A stretch of DNA of 64,000 nucleotides from an uncultured Deefgea sp. GTDB lineage: Bacteria; Pseudomonadota; Gammaproteobacteria; Burkholderiales; Chitinibacteraceae. The stretch is taken from NCBI RefSeq assembly GCF_947072475.1, contig NZ_CAMTIA010000012.1, positions 1 to 64,000 of the forward strand, read 5' to 3'. Below, in pieces: positions 26,779-35,289 of the stretch (the stretch's first letter is position 1; every line of letters starts with the position of its first letter). Made by a program: the position numbers and the translations under genes. Under the pieces are notes generated by a model that was not told the DNA's origin, did not search any database, and saw nothing but the letters and a program-made list of their open reading frames with translations.

Positions 26779-27362
26779 GAATGCGCCTCCTGTATACGGT
26801 TGGATGACAATAGTTTGGCTGGCACTCCGCCAACAACCGTGCCAGCCGCAACGTTTTTGCTGACCACCGCGTTAGCCGCAATCGTGGCACCATCGCCAAT
26901 AGAGACCCCAGCTAAAATCACCGCCCCACGACCAATCCATACTTCACGACCAATCTCAATGGCCGCCGCATTAAATCCAGACTCACGTATCGGCAGACCA
27001 CGGACACGGCGATGATTAGCGTCTCGTACACTACAATATTCGCCCAGCATGCTGCCGGCACCAATCCGTATCGCAGAATGCGCCACAATATGCACGCCGC
27101 GTGAGATCACGACCCCATCGCCAATTTCGATTGTGGCGTCATGCTGTGTTTCTAAATACAAACCAGGATACAAAAATCCACGGTCACCGATTGCAACTCG
27201 CTGCGTGCCATGCAGTTCCACCGGTCCCAATACAATGCAACTGACCGGCAAAGGAATTCGCACCGCCAAGCACAGCCAGCACCAGCCTTGATACCCACGT
27301 TGTAAGCTTTGCAAAACCAAGGGCAACCATGCACGGCAACAGCGCAATAACAATTGCTTCAT
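26775..27362 (-). CDS. hexapeptide-repeat acyltransferase
   Basis: The 195-residue protein is dominated by left-handed beta-helix hexapeptides (IEIGDGVVISRGVHIVAHSAIRIGAGSML; AVILAGVSIGDGATIAANAVVSKNVAAGTVVGGVPAKLL), with the catalytic-type His in ANHRR. It probably O-acetylates a sugar of the repeat unit using acetyl-CoA. ATGA-type four-base overlaps join it to both neighbours, showing tight translational coupling. Confidence 0.85.
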   Translation of the reverse strand: MKQLLLRCCRAWLPLVLQSLQRGYQGWCWLCLAVRIPLPVSCIVLGPVELHGTQRVAIGDRGFLYPGLYLETQHDATIEIGDGVVISRGVHIVAHSAIRIGAGSMLGEYCSVRDANHRRVRGLPIRESGFNAAAIEIGREVWIGRGAVILAGVSIGDGATIAANAVVSKNVAAGTVVGGVPAKLLSSNRIQEAHS

Positions 27363-28381
27363 GAGGACTCCCCTTTGCGGGTTTTGCAGTCAATCGCCTT
27401 ATACTCAATCAACGGCGCGGGACTTTTTTGCTGTAGATCCCGCCAGCAACGCCAAATACCCCAACTCACTGGCAATTGCTCAAACCAGCTGTGCACGCCA
27501 TATAGCAATAAAGTTAAGACCTGCTCAGAACGCCAGCGTGCCCGCCATGCACTACGCAAAATCAAGCCCAATAAAATCAGTAGCGGCATACCCCACCCCT
27601 GAATCCCAACCAAAGCCAAAAGCAAGCTCGTACTCAATAACAATAAAATGATCATTGTTTGCCGGAGATTATGCCGTACTTCATCATGCCAAAAAGAGCC
27701 GCAAGACTGGCTCACCGCTAGATAGGCATACCCCGCTCGCACCGCGCGTTGCCAATATTGATCAAAATGAGTGATGGCTAAATCATGCTGCGTCATCAAA
27801 TGATCGATATGCAAAATCACACCGCCTGCTTGACGTAGACGATGGCATAGCTCTGGCTCTTCTCCGGCGAGCACCGCTGAATTAAAACCCGCTACTGCCA
27901 TCAATGCCGGGCGGTAAAACAAAGCATCGCCGCCGCAAAATAAAGTTTCGCCCGCTGGATAACACCAATCCAAATCCAGCACGCGAACATAAATCGATTG
28001 CCGAGGGTTTAACTCTCGACGATGCCCCCAGACACACACCACATCCTGAGATTGCATCGCGTGGTAAGCCTGCAATAAAAACTCGGCATCCAGCACAGTA
28101 TCGCCATCCAAAAACATCACCCAATCAGCGTGACACGCTTGCCAACCCCGGTTTCTTGCCGCTGCAGCGCCAGGTGCCAACGACTGTAAAACATGAGCGC
28201 CGGCTGCTTTTGCCACTGCAATACTGTGGTCTGTCGAACCGGAGTCAACGTAAATCAACTCCAGCTGTGGCCAAGTCGCCGCCTTAACTGAAGCCAAACA
28301 TCGCGCCAAACGCTCTCCTTCATTACGACCAATCACCACGACGCAAATCAGACTTGACGGCGTAAAAGGTCGGCGCGACAT
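27359..28381 (-). CDS. GT2-family glycosyltransferase
   Basis: A 340-residue GT-A enzyme: VVVIGRNEGERLARCLASV at the start, YVDSGSTDHS, and the metal-binding FLDGDTVLD near residue 93; GGVILHID and a later aromatic patch follow. The C-terminus has two hydrophobic segments (about 250-290), suggesting membrane attachment. It is joined to neighbours by overlaps of four bases and one base. Likely extends the lipid-linked repeat unit on the cytoplasmic face. Confidence 0.88.
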   Translation of the reverse strand: MSRRPFTPSSLICVVVIGRNEGERLARCLASVKAATWPQLELIYVDSGSTDHSIAVAKAAGAHVLQSLAPGAAAARNRGWQACHADWVMFLDGDTVLDAEFLLQAYHAMQSQDVVCVWGHRRELNPRQSIYVRVLDLDWCYPAGETLFCGGDALFYRPALMAVAGFNSAVLAGEEPELCHRLRQAGGVILHIDHLMTQHDLAITHFDQYWQRAVRAGYAYLAVSQSCGSFWHDEVRHNLRQTMIILLLLSTSLLLALVGIQGWGMPLLILLGLILRSAWRARWRSEQVLTLLLYGVHSWFEQLPVSWGIWRCWRDLQQKSPAPLIEYKAIDCKTRKGESS

Positions 28382-29421
28382 CAGATTGACTCCGATAAGT
28401 TCAATAACCGAGCATAGTCACTGATCCGAGCTTGGGCAGAAAATCGCTCAGATAATTGCTGCCGTGCCGCAGCCACGACGGCATTGAGCTTAGCCGGCGA
28501 TAATTCGTTAATTCTGAGCACTTGGCGTTGTAAATCATACGGATCACTGGCACGAAAATGAAAGCCAGTCACGCCATCCTCAACCAGCGATGCCGCGCCC
28601 CCTTGATCGGGAACCAAAACCGGCAAACCAATCGCCATGGCTTCTAAAATCGCCAGCCCAAATGGCTCACACGGACAGGTATGCACATACAGATCGCACT
28701 CGGCAACGATTTCAGCCGGATACTGAACAAATCCAAACCAGCTAACACGCTCGTTTAACACACTCAAATCAATCAGTGCCTGACTCTGCCAGCCGGTTCC
28801 CATTACCAATAAGCGCGGCATACCCAAACTACCAGGCAATCGCCAAGCCGCAATCGCCACCCCGACTTCTTTAATTGGATCAATGCGACTGACCAACGCC
28901 ACATGAGCAATTCCTGAGCGCTGAAAAGGTGCTCGCTGAGGCAAGTGACCAATTAAAAAATTCTCGATCACCTTCACCCCTTGCTCGGAGCAATGATGCG
29001 CCAGCAATCTTTCACGTACAAAATCAGACACGGCAACCAAGGGTAAACCCAGATGTTGCAGCCAATGCTTACGAGCATAACTGAGTCGCTCATCGGTGCC
29101 GCCATGCACAATGTGCAATTGCGGTAAGTCAATGCCGCGTAATTTACTCAACAACAAGGCCAGCAGCGATTGGGTCACGGCCGTCGTGAACAAAACATTG
29201 TCTTTTTCACTAAGATATGGCCAAAACACTCGGGCTAATGACCACTTATTATAAAAAATATGGCTTTGAATCCCCTGCCGTTTTGCTTCTTGATGCACCG
29301 GCCCTGCTGGCGCAAATAACACGGGTATACCGTGACGTGTCAATTGATTCAAAGTGGCCAAAGCCATACGCTCTGTCCCATATAATTGACCGCTATGTAA
29401 GATATAAAGAAGGTGGCGCAT
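28381..29421 (-). CDS. GT4-family glycosyltransferase
   Basis: A 346-residue GT-B protein. Landmarks: LYGTERMALATLNQL near the start, ALVSRIDPIKEVGVAIAAW, RLLVMGTGWQ, and PCEPFGLAILEAMAIGLPVLVPDQGGAASLVEDGVTGF, the GT4 donor-site E-x7-E motif. The stop shares one base with the next gene's ATG. An 83-base gap precedes it, the only sizeable break in this operon apart from the start. Confidence 0.88.
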   Translation of the reverse strand: MRHLLYILHSGQLYGTERMALATLNQLTRHGIPVLFAPAGPVHQEAKRQGIQSHIFYNKWSLARVFWPYLSEKDNVLFTTAVTQSLLALLLSKLRGIDLPQLHIVHGGTDERLSYARKHWLQHLGLPLVAVSDFVRERLLAHHCSEQGVKVIENFLIGHLPQRAPFQRSGIAHVALVSRIDPIKEVGVAIAAWRLPGSLGMPRLLVMGTGWQSQALIDLSVLNERVSWFGFVQYPAEIVAECDLYVHTCPCEPFGLAILEAMAIGLPVLVPDQGGAASLVEDGVTGFHFRASDPYDLQRQVLRINELSPAKLNAVVAAARQQLSERFSAQARISDYARLLNLSESI

Positions 29422-29504
29422 GATCGGGCTCCAACAAAAGGATACATACCATTATCTGCAATGCAATCGAAGCAATGATGGCCAAATTGCAAACTCAAAT
29501 CACT

Positions 29505-31904
29505 TCAATACCCCTGCGATGGCCGCGCCAAACTCCAACGTAAGCGTGGCAACTGCGACCAATGCAAGCGGTGTGGCACCGCCGCGCCATACAAGTCGAG
29601 CAACCAGTCTTGCTCAGCCCGACTCACTTGTGGCGCAGGAAACAAAGGGGTTTGTAGATCAGATAAGCGCAGCGCCCCAAGGCGCAAACGATGCACCGCG
29701 CCTTGCCAATGGGAGTGCGCCTTTATATCAAAATCGGGCAAGCCAATCAGATGCCGGTAACCCAAACAGACTTCTTGCAAATGTTGCGTTAACACTTGCC
29801 AACGGTCAGGATCAAAATGACGGCGTTGTCGCCCTAACCACAACCATAACAGCGCGGCTTGCAAGCGTTCGACCGTATCGGGCTGCACCACCGGATTCGC
29901 TAAGCTGCTAACCAAGCAATCCCCAGCCGATAATTGCAAGTTTAGATTTGAGTCCACCCAATGAATTTGCCCATCACCTGCAATGCAGTTTTTAAGTAAT
30001 AAACCTTGCGCAACATAACTATCGGGCAACAGCAGCGCGTTTTCAGCGTACACCGCTTGATCCAAGACGCAGCCACTGGCCAATACACAATTGGGTCCAA
30101 GCTCAACGCCTTTACGAATAATGCAATTGGGGCCGATTAACAACGGTCCTTGCAAAATGGCCCCGTCCTCAATCAACACATTCGGCGCCAACCAAATATC
30201 ACGCCCTTCTTCAACATAACCCGGTACATAATTGGGTTCAGATTTTAAGAGCGTCGCTTGCGCGGCAAGAAATTCTGCAGGCGTTCGCAAGCGAAGCCCT
30301 TTAAAAACCAATAAATTATTCGGTAAGAGTAAGGATGCGCTGGGTGCTTGGCGTAAAGTTTCGGCGAGACACAGCGCCCAACCCGACCATGTGCCATCAT
30401 CCAATAACCACTGCGCACTGATTTCCGAGGGCAATGGTTCATCGGGCAAGCAGCCTGGCGCAACCACCCACACCGAACCGGATAAAGGTAAATGACTTAA
30501 ACGCTCAGACAGGTTTTTATTCGCCGCCAAAAGATGATAGTGAATCTCAATCCCCCAGCGACTACCCTGCCCAAGTAAAGCCTCAATACCCGCATGGGCT
30601 AGATCCACCATCACATGCAGTTGCTGTACGCCCTGCTCAACCATGCGGATCACCGTCCGCTCTAATAAGGTTTGCCCGACCAAAGGCAATAACAACGTCG
30701 TCATTTCTCCTTGATCAGGCCAGGCATTCATTTCCGCCAACAACACGCCATGCACCTGATGACTCGGGGTGGCCCCACTGGGCGGCGCAAAGGGCAGCGG
30801 AAGATCTCCATAAGCAAACCGACAACGCTGCCAAACAACGCGCGCAAGAAATGTAAAATTCCCGACCAAATAACGTTGCCACATCCGCCGTGGTTCTTGG
30901 ATTAAACGCCAACTCCACTCCATGCCAATTTCTCGCAACCAAACTGGCGCACGTAAAATTCGTCCAGAATAAAAATCAAACAAGCCACCCACACCCATCG
31001 CTACGGGGGTTTGTAATTGCGCTAAATGTTCGGCAATCCACATATCTTGTTTGGGCACGCCCATGGCCACCAATAAAACATCAGGATGGGCATCGCGTAT
31101 TTTTTGAATAATATTGGGGGTATCTTCTTCTGCGAAGTAGCCATGTTGGCTTCCAGCAATATGCAGCCCTGGGTATTCCCAAAGTAATTGTTCTGCCATT
31201 CGGCCTGCTACGCCAGGATGGGCACCTAATAAATACACCCTAGCCTTTTGCTGCTGCCAATAGCGGCACAACACCGGAAACAAATCCGTCCCATTGGTAT
31301 TTTCTTTTAACGGCGTTCCCAACATCCGACTGGCTAAAAGCACACCACTGCCATCGGGTAATAACAAATCCGCGCCATTGAGCATGCCGCGATAGCGTGG
31401 GTTATTGCTGGCTAAATTGGCGCAATGCGGATTCACAAAGGCAATTCGATGCCATTGACCATCCCCTTGCCATTGCTGCAATTGCTCAACCACCTCGCTT
31501 TGGCGCAAATTGTCTAACCACAAGTTAAGTAATGGCCAACGCGCCTCACCTTGGCGTGCTGCACGACCAATCAAGAGGCTCAAACCATAGCGCACTAACA
31601 AAGCGCTATCGTAGCGCCAGCTGCGCAAAGTCGCATCGGCAGCATCACACACCAACTCTGCCCCCAAGGGCAGCGCCATTCGTTCATGCAAACGCCACGT
31701 CGAACATAAACCATGACTTTTCCCTTGTGCACTACCAATCCAGCGTATTTCTTTACGCCAAATCTGCGCCATTCGCTGCGCGCCATGCTGAAAAGCGCCA
31801 AAGAACCAACCCAAAGGGGCCAGCAACAAGTAACACACCCCCGCAATCAGGCGACTCAAGCGCGGTGCTAACCGTTGATAACTTAATTTAGAAAATGAAT
31901 TCAT
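29505..31904 (-). CDS. GT26 (WecG/TagA) glycosyltransferase fused to nucleotidyltransferase-like and beta-helix domains
   Basis: The 799-residue protein has three parts. Residues about 130-375 are a GT26 transferase: LLLPDGSGVLLASRMLG, VYLLGAHPGVAGRMAE, VLLVAMGVPKQDMW and VGGLFDFYSG. Residues about 395-560 resemble a sugar nucleotidyltransferase (LLLPLVGQTLLERTVIRMVEQGVQQLHVMV) but lack the GxGTRL loop, so it is probably inactive. A left-handed beta-helix follows (about 575-660: LIEDGAILQGPLLIGPNCII). The C-terminal 130 residues are unassigned. The ATG at 31904 follows GAGG at six bases. GT26 enzymes add ManNAc-type sugars to lipid-linked precursors; the fused module may bind nucleotide sugar or regulate. 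I know of no standard protein with this order. Confidence 0.85.
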   Translation of the reverse strand: MNSFSKLSYQRLAPRLSRLIAGVCYLLLAPLGWFFGAFQHGAQRMAQIWRKEIRWIGSAQGKSHGLCSTWRLHERMALPLGAELVCDAADATLRSWRYDSALLVRYGLSLLIGRAARQGEARWPLLNLWLDNLRQSEVVEQLQQWQGDGQWHRIAFVNPHCANLASNNPRYRGMLNGADLLLPDGSGVLLASRMLGTPLKENTNGTDLFPVLCRYWQQQKARVYLLGAHPGVAGRMAEQLLWEYPGLHIAGSQHGYFAEEDTPNIIQKIRDAHPDVLLVAMGVPKQDMWIAEHLAQLQTPVAMGVGGLFDFYSGRILRAPVWLREIGMEWSWRLIQEPRRMWQRYLVGNFTFLARVVWQRCRFAYGDLPLPFAPPSGATPSHQVHGVLLAEMNAWPDQGEMTTLLLPLVGQTLLERTVIRMVEQGVQQLHVMVDLAHAGIEALLGQGSRWGIEIHYHLLAANKNLSERLSHLPLSGSVWVVAPGCLPDEPLPSEISAQWLLDDGTWSGWALCLAETLRQAPSASLLLPNNLLVFKGLRLRTPAEFLAAQATLLKSEPNYVPGYVEEGRDIWLAPNVLIEDGAILQGPLLIGPNCIIRKGVELGPNCVLASGCVLDQAVYAENALLLPDSYVAQGLLLKNCIAGDGQIHWVDSNLNLQLSAGDCLVSSLANPVVQPDTVERLQAALLWLWLGRQRRHFDPDRWQVLTQHLQEVCLGYRHLIGLPDFDIKAHSHWQGAVHRLRLGALRLSDLQTPLFPAPQVSRAEQDWLLDLYGAAVPHRLHWSQLPRLRWSLARPSQGY

Positions 31905-31917
31905 CACACACCTCGGC

Positions 31918-32631
31918 TCAATAAGCACCACGGCCAAACAGCACCGCTGGAATGGTTTGTAATAAAATAACCACATCCAGCTTCAAACTACGCTGGCGGA
32001 TATACGCCAAATCCATTTCTAGCTGCCCGGCAAAAGCCACCTCGGCACGGCCACTCACTTGCCAGATGCAAGTCAAACCCGGCTGAACCTCCAAACGTTG
32101 CCGAGCATACAAACCATACTGAGCGACTTCCTGTGGTAATGGCGGACGAGGCCCGACCAAGGTCATCTCACCTTTAAGCACACACCAAAGTTGTGGAAAT
32201 TCATCCAGACTGAAACGGCGAATAATGCGCCCAATCCAAGTAATCCGAGGGTCACGTAGCAATTTAAAGGTGTGATTATCTTGATGCTGATTGGTCAAGG
32301 CAGCCTGCAAGGCTTCGGCATTGATCACCATGCTGCGAAACTTAGGGAAATCAAACAACTGGCCGCGATAACCGACTCGCCGCTGCCAATACAAAATAGA
32401 ACCGCCATCGGTCAATTTGATGGCGCACGCTAAAAATAGCCACAAAGGCCAACCCAAAAGCAGCGCCAATATCGCCACTGACACAGCCAACGTACGGCGA
32501 AAAATACGGACCAATGACAAGTTAAAACGCAATCGAGCACGCAATAGTGTCATCCGCCAACGTTGTACATTGCGCTGGCTATAGCGTTTTTCTAACTGTT
32601 TGAGTTGAGATAATTCAATTGACGAATTCAT
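31918..32631 (-). CDS. undecaprenyl-phosphate sugar phosphotransferase (bacterial sugar transferase)
   Basis: The 237-residue protein is a polyisoprenyl-phosphate hexose-1-phosphate transferase that starts repeat-unit assembly on undecaprenyl phosphate. One hydrophobic hairpin (about 45-70) precedes the conserved core: GGSILYWQRRVGYRGQLFDFPKFRSM, RRFSLDEFPQLWCVLKGEM (catalytic Asp-Glu), LVGPRPPLP and PGLTCIWQVSGR. It lacks the extra N-terminal membrane helices of WcaJ/WbaP and so is the minimal form. The ATG follows GGAG at seven bases. It is the first gene of the minus-strand EPS operon. Confidence 0.93.
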   Translation of the reverse strand: MNSSIELSQLKQLEKRYSQRNVQRWRMTLLRARLRFNLSLVRIFRRTLAVSVAILALLLGWPLWLFLACAIKLTDGGSILYWQRRVGYRGQLFDFPKFRSMVINAEALQAALTNQHQDNHTFKLLRDPRITWIGRIIRRFSLDEFPQLWCVLKGEMTLVGPRPPLPQEVAQYGLYARQRLEVQPGLTCIWQVSGRAEVAFAGQLEMDLAYIRQRSLKLDVVILLQTIPAVLFGRGAY

Positions 32632-32708
32632 GGTGGTCTCCAGAGGGCCCTGTGTATATGCTGATTAAAGCAAGCCCTGCTCAATCAACTGTGACCACCT
32701 TGTAAAAT
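32632..32708. promoter_or_regulatory. divergent control region of the EPS locus
   Basis: The 77 bases separate the sugar transferase gene (minus) from the sensor kinase gene (plus) and must carry both start signals. A 7-bp inverted repeat GGTGGTC (32632-32638) and GACCACC (32693-32699) marks both ends next to the two start codons. I see no clear -35/-10 pair. Confidence 0.4.
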
Positions 32709-34169
32709 ATGCCACTTTCTCAGCCTATTGTTTTGCACACCAATCTCTGCGTTTTGGTCGTAGATGACATTGCATTTATTCGTCAGCAAGTTTGTATGGT
32801 CGTGGAGAGTCTAGGATTTAAGACCTTGCAAGCCAGTGGTGGCGCTGAAGCTTTACGCTTATTTGCCGCCGAGCAACCCGATATTGTGTTGCTGGATTTA
32901 CTCATGCCAGAAGTCGATGGTTTTACCGTTACACGAGAAATCAAAGCCAAAGGTGGGGAGCGCTGGACGCCGGTGGTGGTGGTGTCGGGTTTAGAAGGGG
33001 ATGCGCATTTACTCGAAGCGCTAAAAGCACAAGCCGATGACTATCTGCATAAGCCCATCGTCCCCGCGATTTTGCAGCATAAACTCAACAATCTAGCGCA
33101 AGTGCTGAATTTACAACGCCAACATGAAGCGTTACTGACTCGCTCGAGGGCGATCACTGAAAACAGCTTTGATGCCATTTTGGTGATCAACTCGGAACAG
33201 AAAATCCAGAGTATTAATTTCCGTTGCGAGTATTTATTTCAAACCCCTCGCGAGCAACTCATCGGCAAAGGTCTGCTTGAACTACTGCCCAAACTACAAT
33301 TAAATTGTGCTAAAGGTTCAAGTCAGCACAGTCAAATCTTACTCGCCAAACGCCCCGATGGCAGTAAAATCACCATTGAAGTGGGCATTACCTCGTTCGA
33401 TCAAGACAATGAGCGTTTCTTATTGGCAACACTGCGTGATGTGAGTGAACGTGAGCGAGTCGATCAACTTAAACAACAATTTATCGCCACACTGAGCCAT
33501 GAATTACGGACACCATTAACCTCCATCATTGGCGCACTAAAAATGCTGCAAGGCACCCAAAGCACACAATTTAATAGTTCGAGCAGCCAACTGATCGAGA
33601 TGGCCGATCGCAATGCGGGGCGATTACTTAAAATGGTCAATGAATTACTCGACATCAATCGCAGCGTGTCTGGTCATTTGCAACTGAACCTACAATGGCA
33701 ATCGCTCAACGATCTTCTGGCTGAAGCGCGATTGGCCCACGAAGGCTATGCCAATCGGCATCAAGTTCAATTACAACTGACTGTAGCGCCAGAACTCAGT
33801 ACCGCCACAATCTTTACCGACCATTATCGATTAATGCAAATTTTGGGCAATCTGGTTTCAAATGCTTGCAAATTTTCACCGCCCGATGCCATCGTGGCAG
33901 TACGCGCCAGCACCGACGATACACAACTCATCATTGAAATCGAAGATCAAGGCAGCGGCATCCCCATCGCCTTTCAACCACGGATGTTTCAAGCTTTTAG
34001 TCAAGCCGATGCCGGCGACGCGCGGATTCGTGGCGGCAGTGGGCTCGGTTTAGCCATTACCAAGCAATTAATAGAAGCCATGGAAGGACAAATAAGCTAT
34101 CGCACCAGCGAACACGGCACTTGTTTTAAGCTCACCTTCCCACAAGGAGCCTTGCAATGCAGACCTTAA
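32709..34169 (+). CDS. REC-PAS-HisKA-HATPase sensor kinase
   Basis: A 486-residue soluble protein: receiver domain 10-130 with phospho-acceptor Asp in IVLLDLLMPEVDG and Lys in LHKPI, a PAS domain about 145-250, HisKA with the autophosphorylated His in LSHELRTPLTSI, and HATPase with N box (LVSNACKFS), G boxes (DQGSGIP; GGSGLGLAI). An atypical order with REC first means it can be set by another kinase before acting. It heads the plus-strand part of the EPS locus and overlaps the next response regulator by 13 bases. Confidence 0.92.
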   Translation: MPLSQPIVLHTNLCVLVVDDIAFIRQQVCMVVESLGFKTLQASGGAEALRLFAAEQPDIVLLDLLMPEVDGFTVTREIKAKGGERWTPVVVVSGLEGDAHLLEALKAQADDYLHKPIVPAILQHKLNNLAQVLNLQRQHEALLTRSRAITENSFDAILVINSEQKIQSINFRCEYLFQTPREQLIGKGLLELLPKLQLNCAKGSSQHSQILLAKRPDGSKITIEVGITSFDQDNERFLLATLRDVSERERVDQLKQQFIATLSHELRTPLTSIIGALKMLQGTQSTQFNSSSSQLIEMADRNAGRLLKMVNELLDINRSVSGHLQLNLQWQSLNDLLAEARLAHEGYANRHQVQLQLTVAPELSTATIFTDHYRLMQILGNLVSNACKFSPPDAIVAVRASTDDTQLIIEIEDQGSGIPIAFQPRMFQAFSQADAGDARIRGGSGLGLAITKQLIEAMEGQISYRTSEHGTCFKLTFPQGALQCRP

Positions 34170-34546
34170 AGCAAATCGCCATCATCGAAGACGATGCCGA
34201 CATTCGTCAGTTGCTAGAACTCAGCCTAAGTACTTTAGGTGGATATACGGTACTAACGTATCCACTTGCAAGCATTGCCATTAAACAATTACCAAGCAAT
34301 ACCCTACCACAAATGATCATACTCGATGTCATGATGCCCGAGCTTAGCGGGCCAGAATTTATCCCGCTGCTGCGTGCATTACCCAAAGGAAATTCCGTCT
34401 GCATTGTGATGCTCACAGCCAAAGCGGCCACCGAAGAGCTGGCGCCCTTACTCACTGCTGGCGCTAATTTTGTCGCCTGCAAACCTTTTGATCCGATGTT
34501 ACTACCTGAATTGCTACAGCATTTTTGGAGTGAATTTCATGCCTGA
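34157..34546 (+). CDS. single-domain response regulator (CheY-like)
   Basis: 129 residues, almost all receiver domain: acidic pair in IIEDDADI, phospho-acceptor Asp in MIILDVMMPELSG, Thr in VMLTAK, Lys in CKPFDP. There is no output domain, so it signals by protein contact or passes phosphate on. Overlaps with the kinase gene and the Hpt gene indicate one translational unit forming a phosphorelay. Confidence 0.9.
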   Translation: MQTLKQIAIIEDDADIRQLLELSLSTLGGYTVLTYPLASIAIKQLPSNTLPQMIILDVMMPELSGPEFIPLLRALPKGNSVCIVMLTAKAATEELAPLLTAGANFVACKPFDPMLLPELLQHFWSEFHA

Positions 34547-34832
34547 ATTTGACGTTGCCGCGTTTAACGCGGGACTCAGCCAATTGCGTCGGCGATTTCA
34601 AGCCGAGCTACCCCAACGACTGGCTTTAATCGATACGGCCTGGAAAAACAGTCCTTCAGCATGCGCCAGCGCGCAATTACTCGATGAACTACACCGTCTT
34701 GCTGGTGCTGCTGGCTCGCTTGGGTTTGCAGAAATCGAACGCCTCACTCGTGAACTAGAGCAAACCCTCAAACATGATTTTGTCGCTATTGACGACTTTA
34801 TCGAGCAATGCCAAGCAAAAATCACCGACTAA
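34539..34832 (+). CDS. histidine phosphotransfer (Hpt) protein
   Basis: 97 residues, helical, with LLDELHRLAGAAGSLGF, the Hpt motif HxLxGxxxxxG, the His near residue 51 being the phosphate carrier. The ATG at 34539 has GGAG eight bases upstream and overlaps the response regulator end by eight bases. Together kinase, receiver and Hpt make a complete REC-His-Asp-His set, with no DNA-binding output among the three. Confidence 0.85.
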   Translation: MPEFDVAAFNAGLSQLRRRFQAELPQRLALIDTAWKNSPSACASAQLLDELHRLAGAAGSLGFAEIERLTRELEQTLKHDFVAIDDFIEQCQAKITD

Positions 34833-34854
34833 AAAATACGCTTACATCTGCCCT

Positions 34855-35123
34855 TAGGGTCTGTTGACGTTTGGTTTGCTGTCGCGCTGGAGCGATTTTC
34901 GCGGCAGATCAAGGCATTTTATGCGACCAATAACCCGTTATTCGAGCATGAAATAACGCAGAGATGCCGCGAAAAGCGCCCAGCCCTTAGGGTTTGGCTG
35001 CTTTTGGCCTGACACTGCGTTGAAAAACGCTTGCATAGAATGACTATGCCACGCGTCTTTCGCCTTGTTTCAGGCCAAAATCAGCACAAACGCGATCCGT
35101 AAACCAAACGTCAACAGACCCTA
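34855..35123. mobile_element. MITE-like element with 23-bp perfect terminal inverted repeats
   Basis: The ends TAGGGTCTGTTGACGTTTGG (from 34855, continuing TTT) and its exact reverse complement (35101-35123) enclose 269 bases with no gene. The outermost TA at both ends fits target duplication, leaving terminal repeats beginning GGGTCTG, similar to ends used by IS5- or IS630-type transposases. The interior has further local palindromes (GGCCTGACACTG ... CAGGCC). It lies between the phosphorelay genes and the STAS gene, splitting the block. Confidence 0.75.
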
Positions 35124-35229
35124 GTCTTCCCTTCCAAAAAACACACCAAAGCTGTCTAAAATCTCACCAATTTTCCAATTAAATTGACCGACTACTGAAT
35201 AAATTTACAGTTGATTCACATTCCAATCG

Positions 35230-35277
35230 CATAAGTGAACTTTAATAGAGTAGATAACCGCTACCGGTTCACTTATG
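35230..35277 (+). promoter_or_regulatory. 11-bp perfect inverted repeat before the STAS gene
   Basis: CATAAGTGAAC (35230-35240) and GTTCACTTATG (35267-35277) are exact reverse complements 26 bases apart. The right arm touches the GGAG ribosome-binding site of the STAS gene (start at 35290). It could be a two-site operator or an RNA hairpin controlling translation. Confidence 0.5.
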
Positions 35278-35289
35278 GAGATGCAGATC

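Noticed and set aside
29420-29911. Plus-strand frame opposite the GT26 fusion
   Set aside because: It is a low-complexity antisense reading of a gene with clear family motifs.
34855-35123. Reading the inverted-repeat element as a CRISPR or an rRNA/ncRNA gene
   Set aside because: There is only one pair of inverted ends, no array of direct repeats with spacers, and the TA-flanked perfect ends fit a MITE better.
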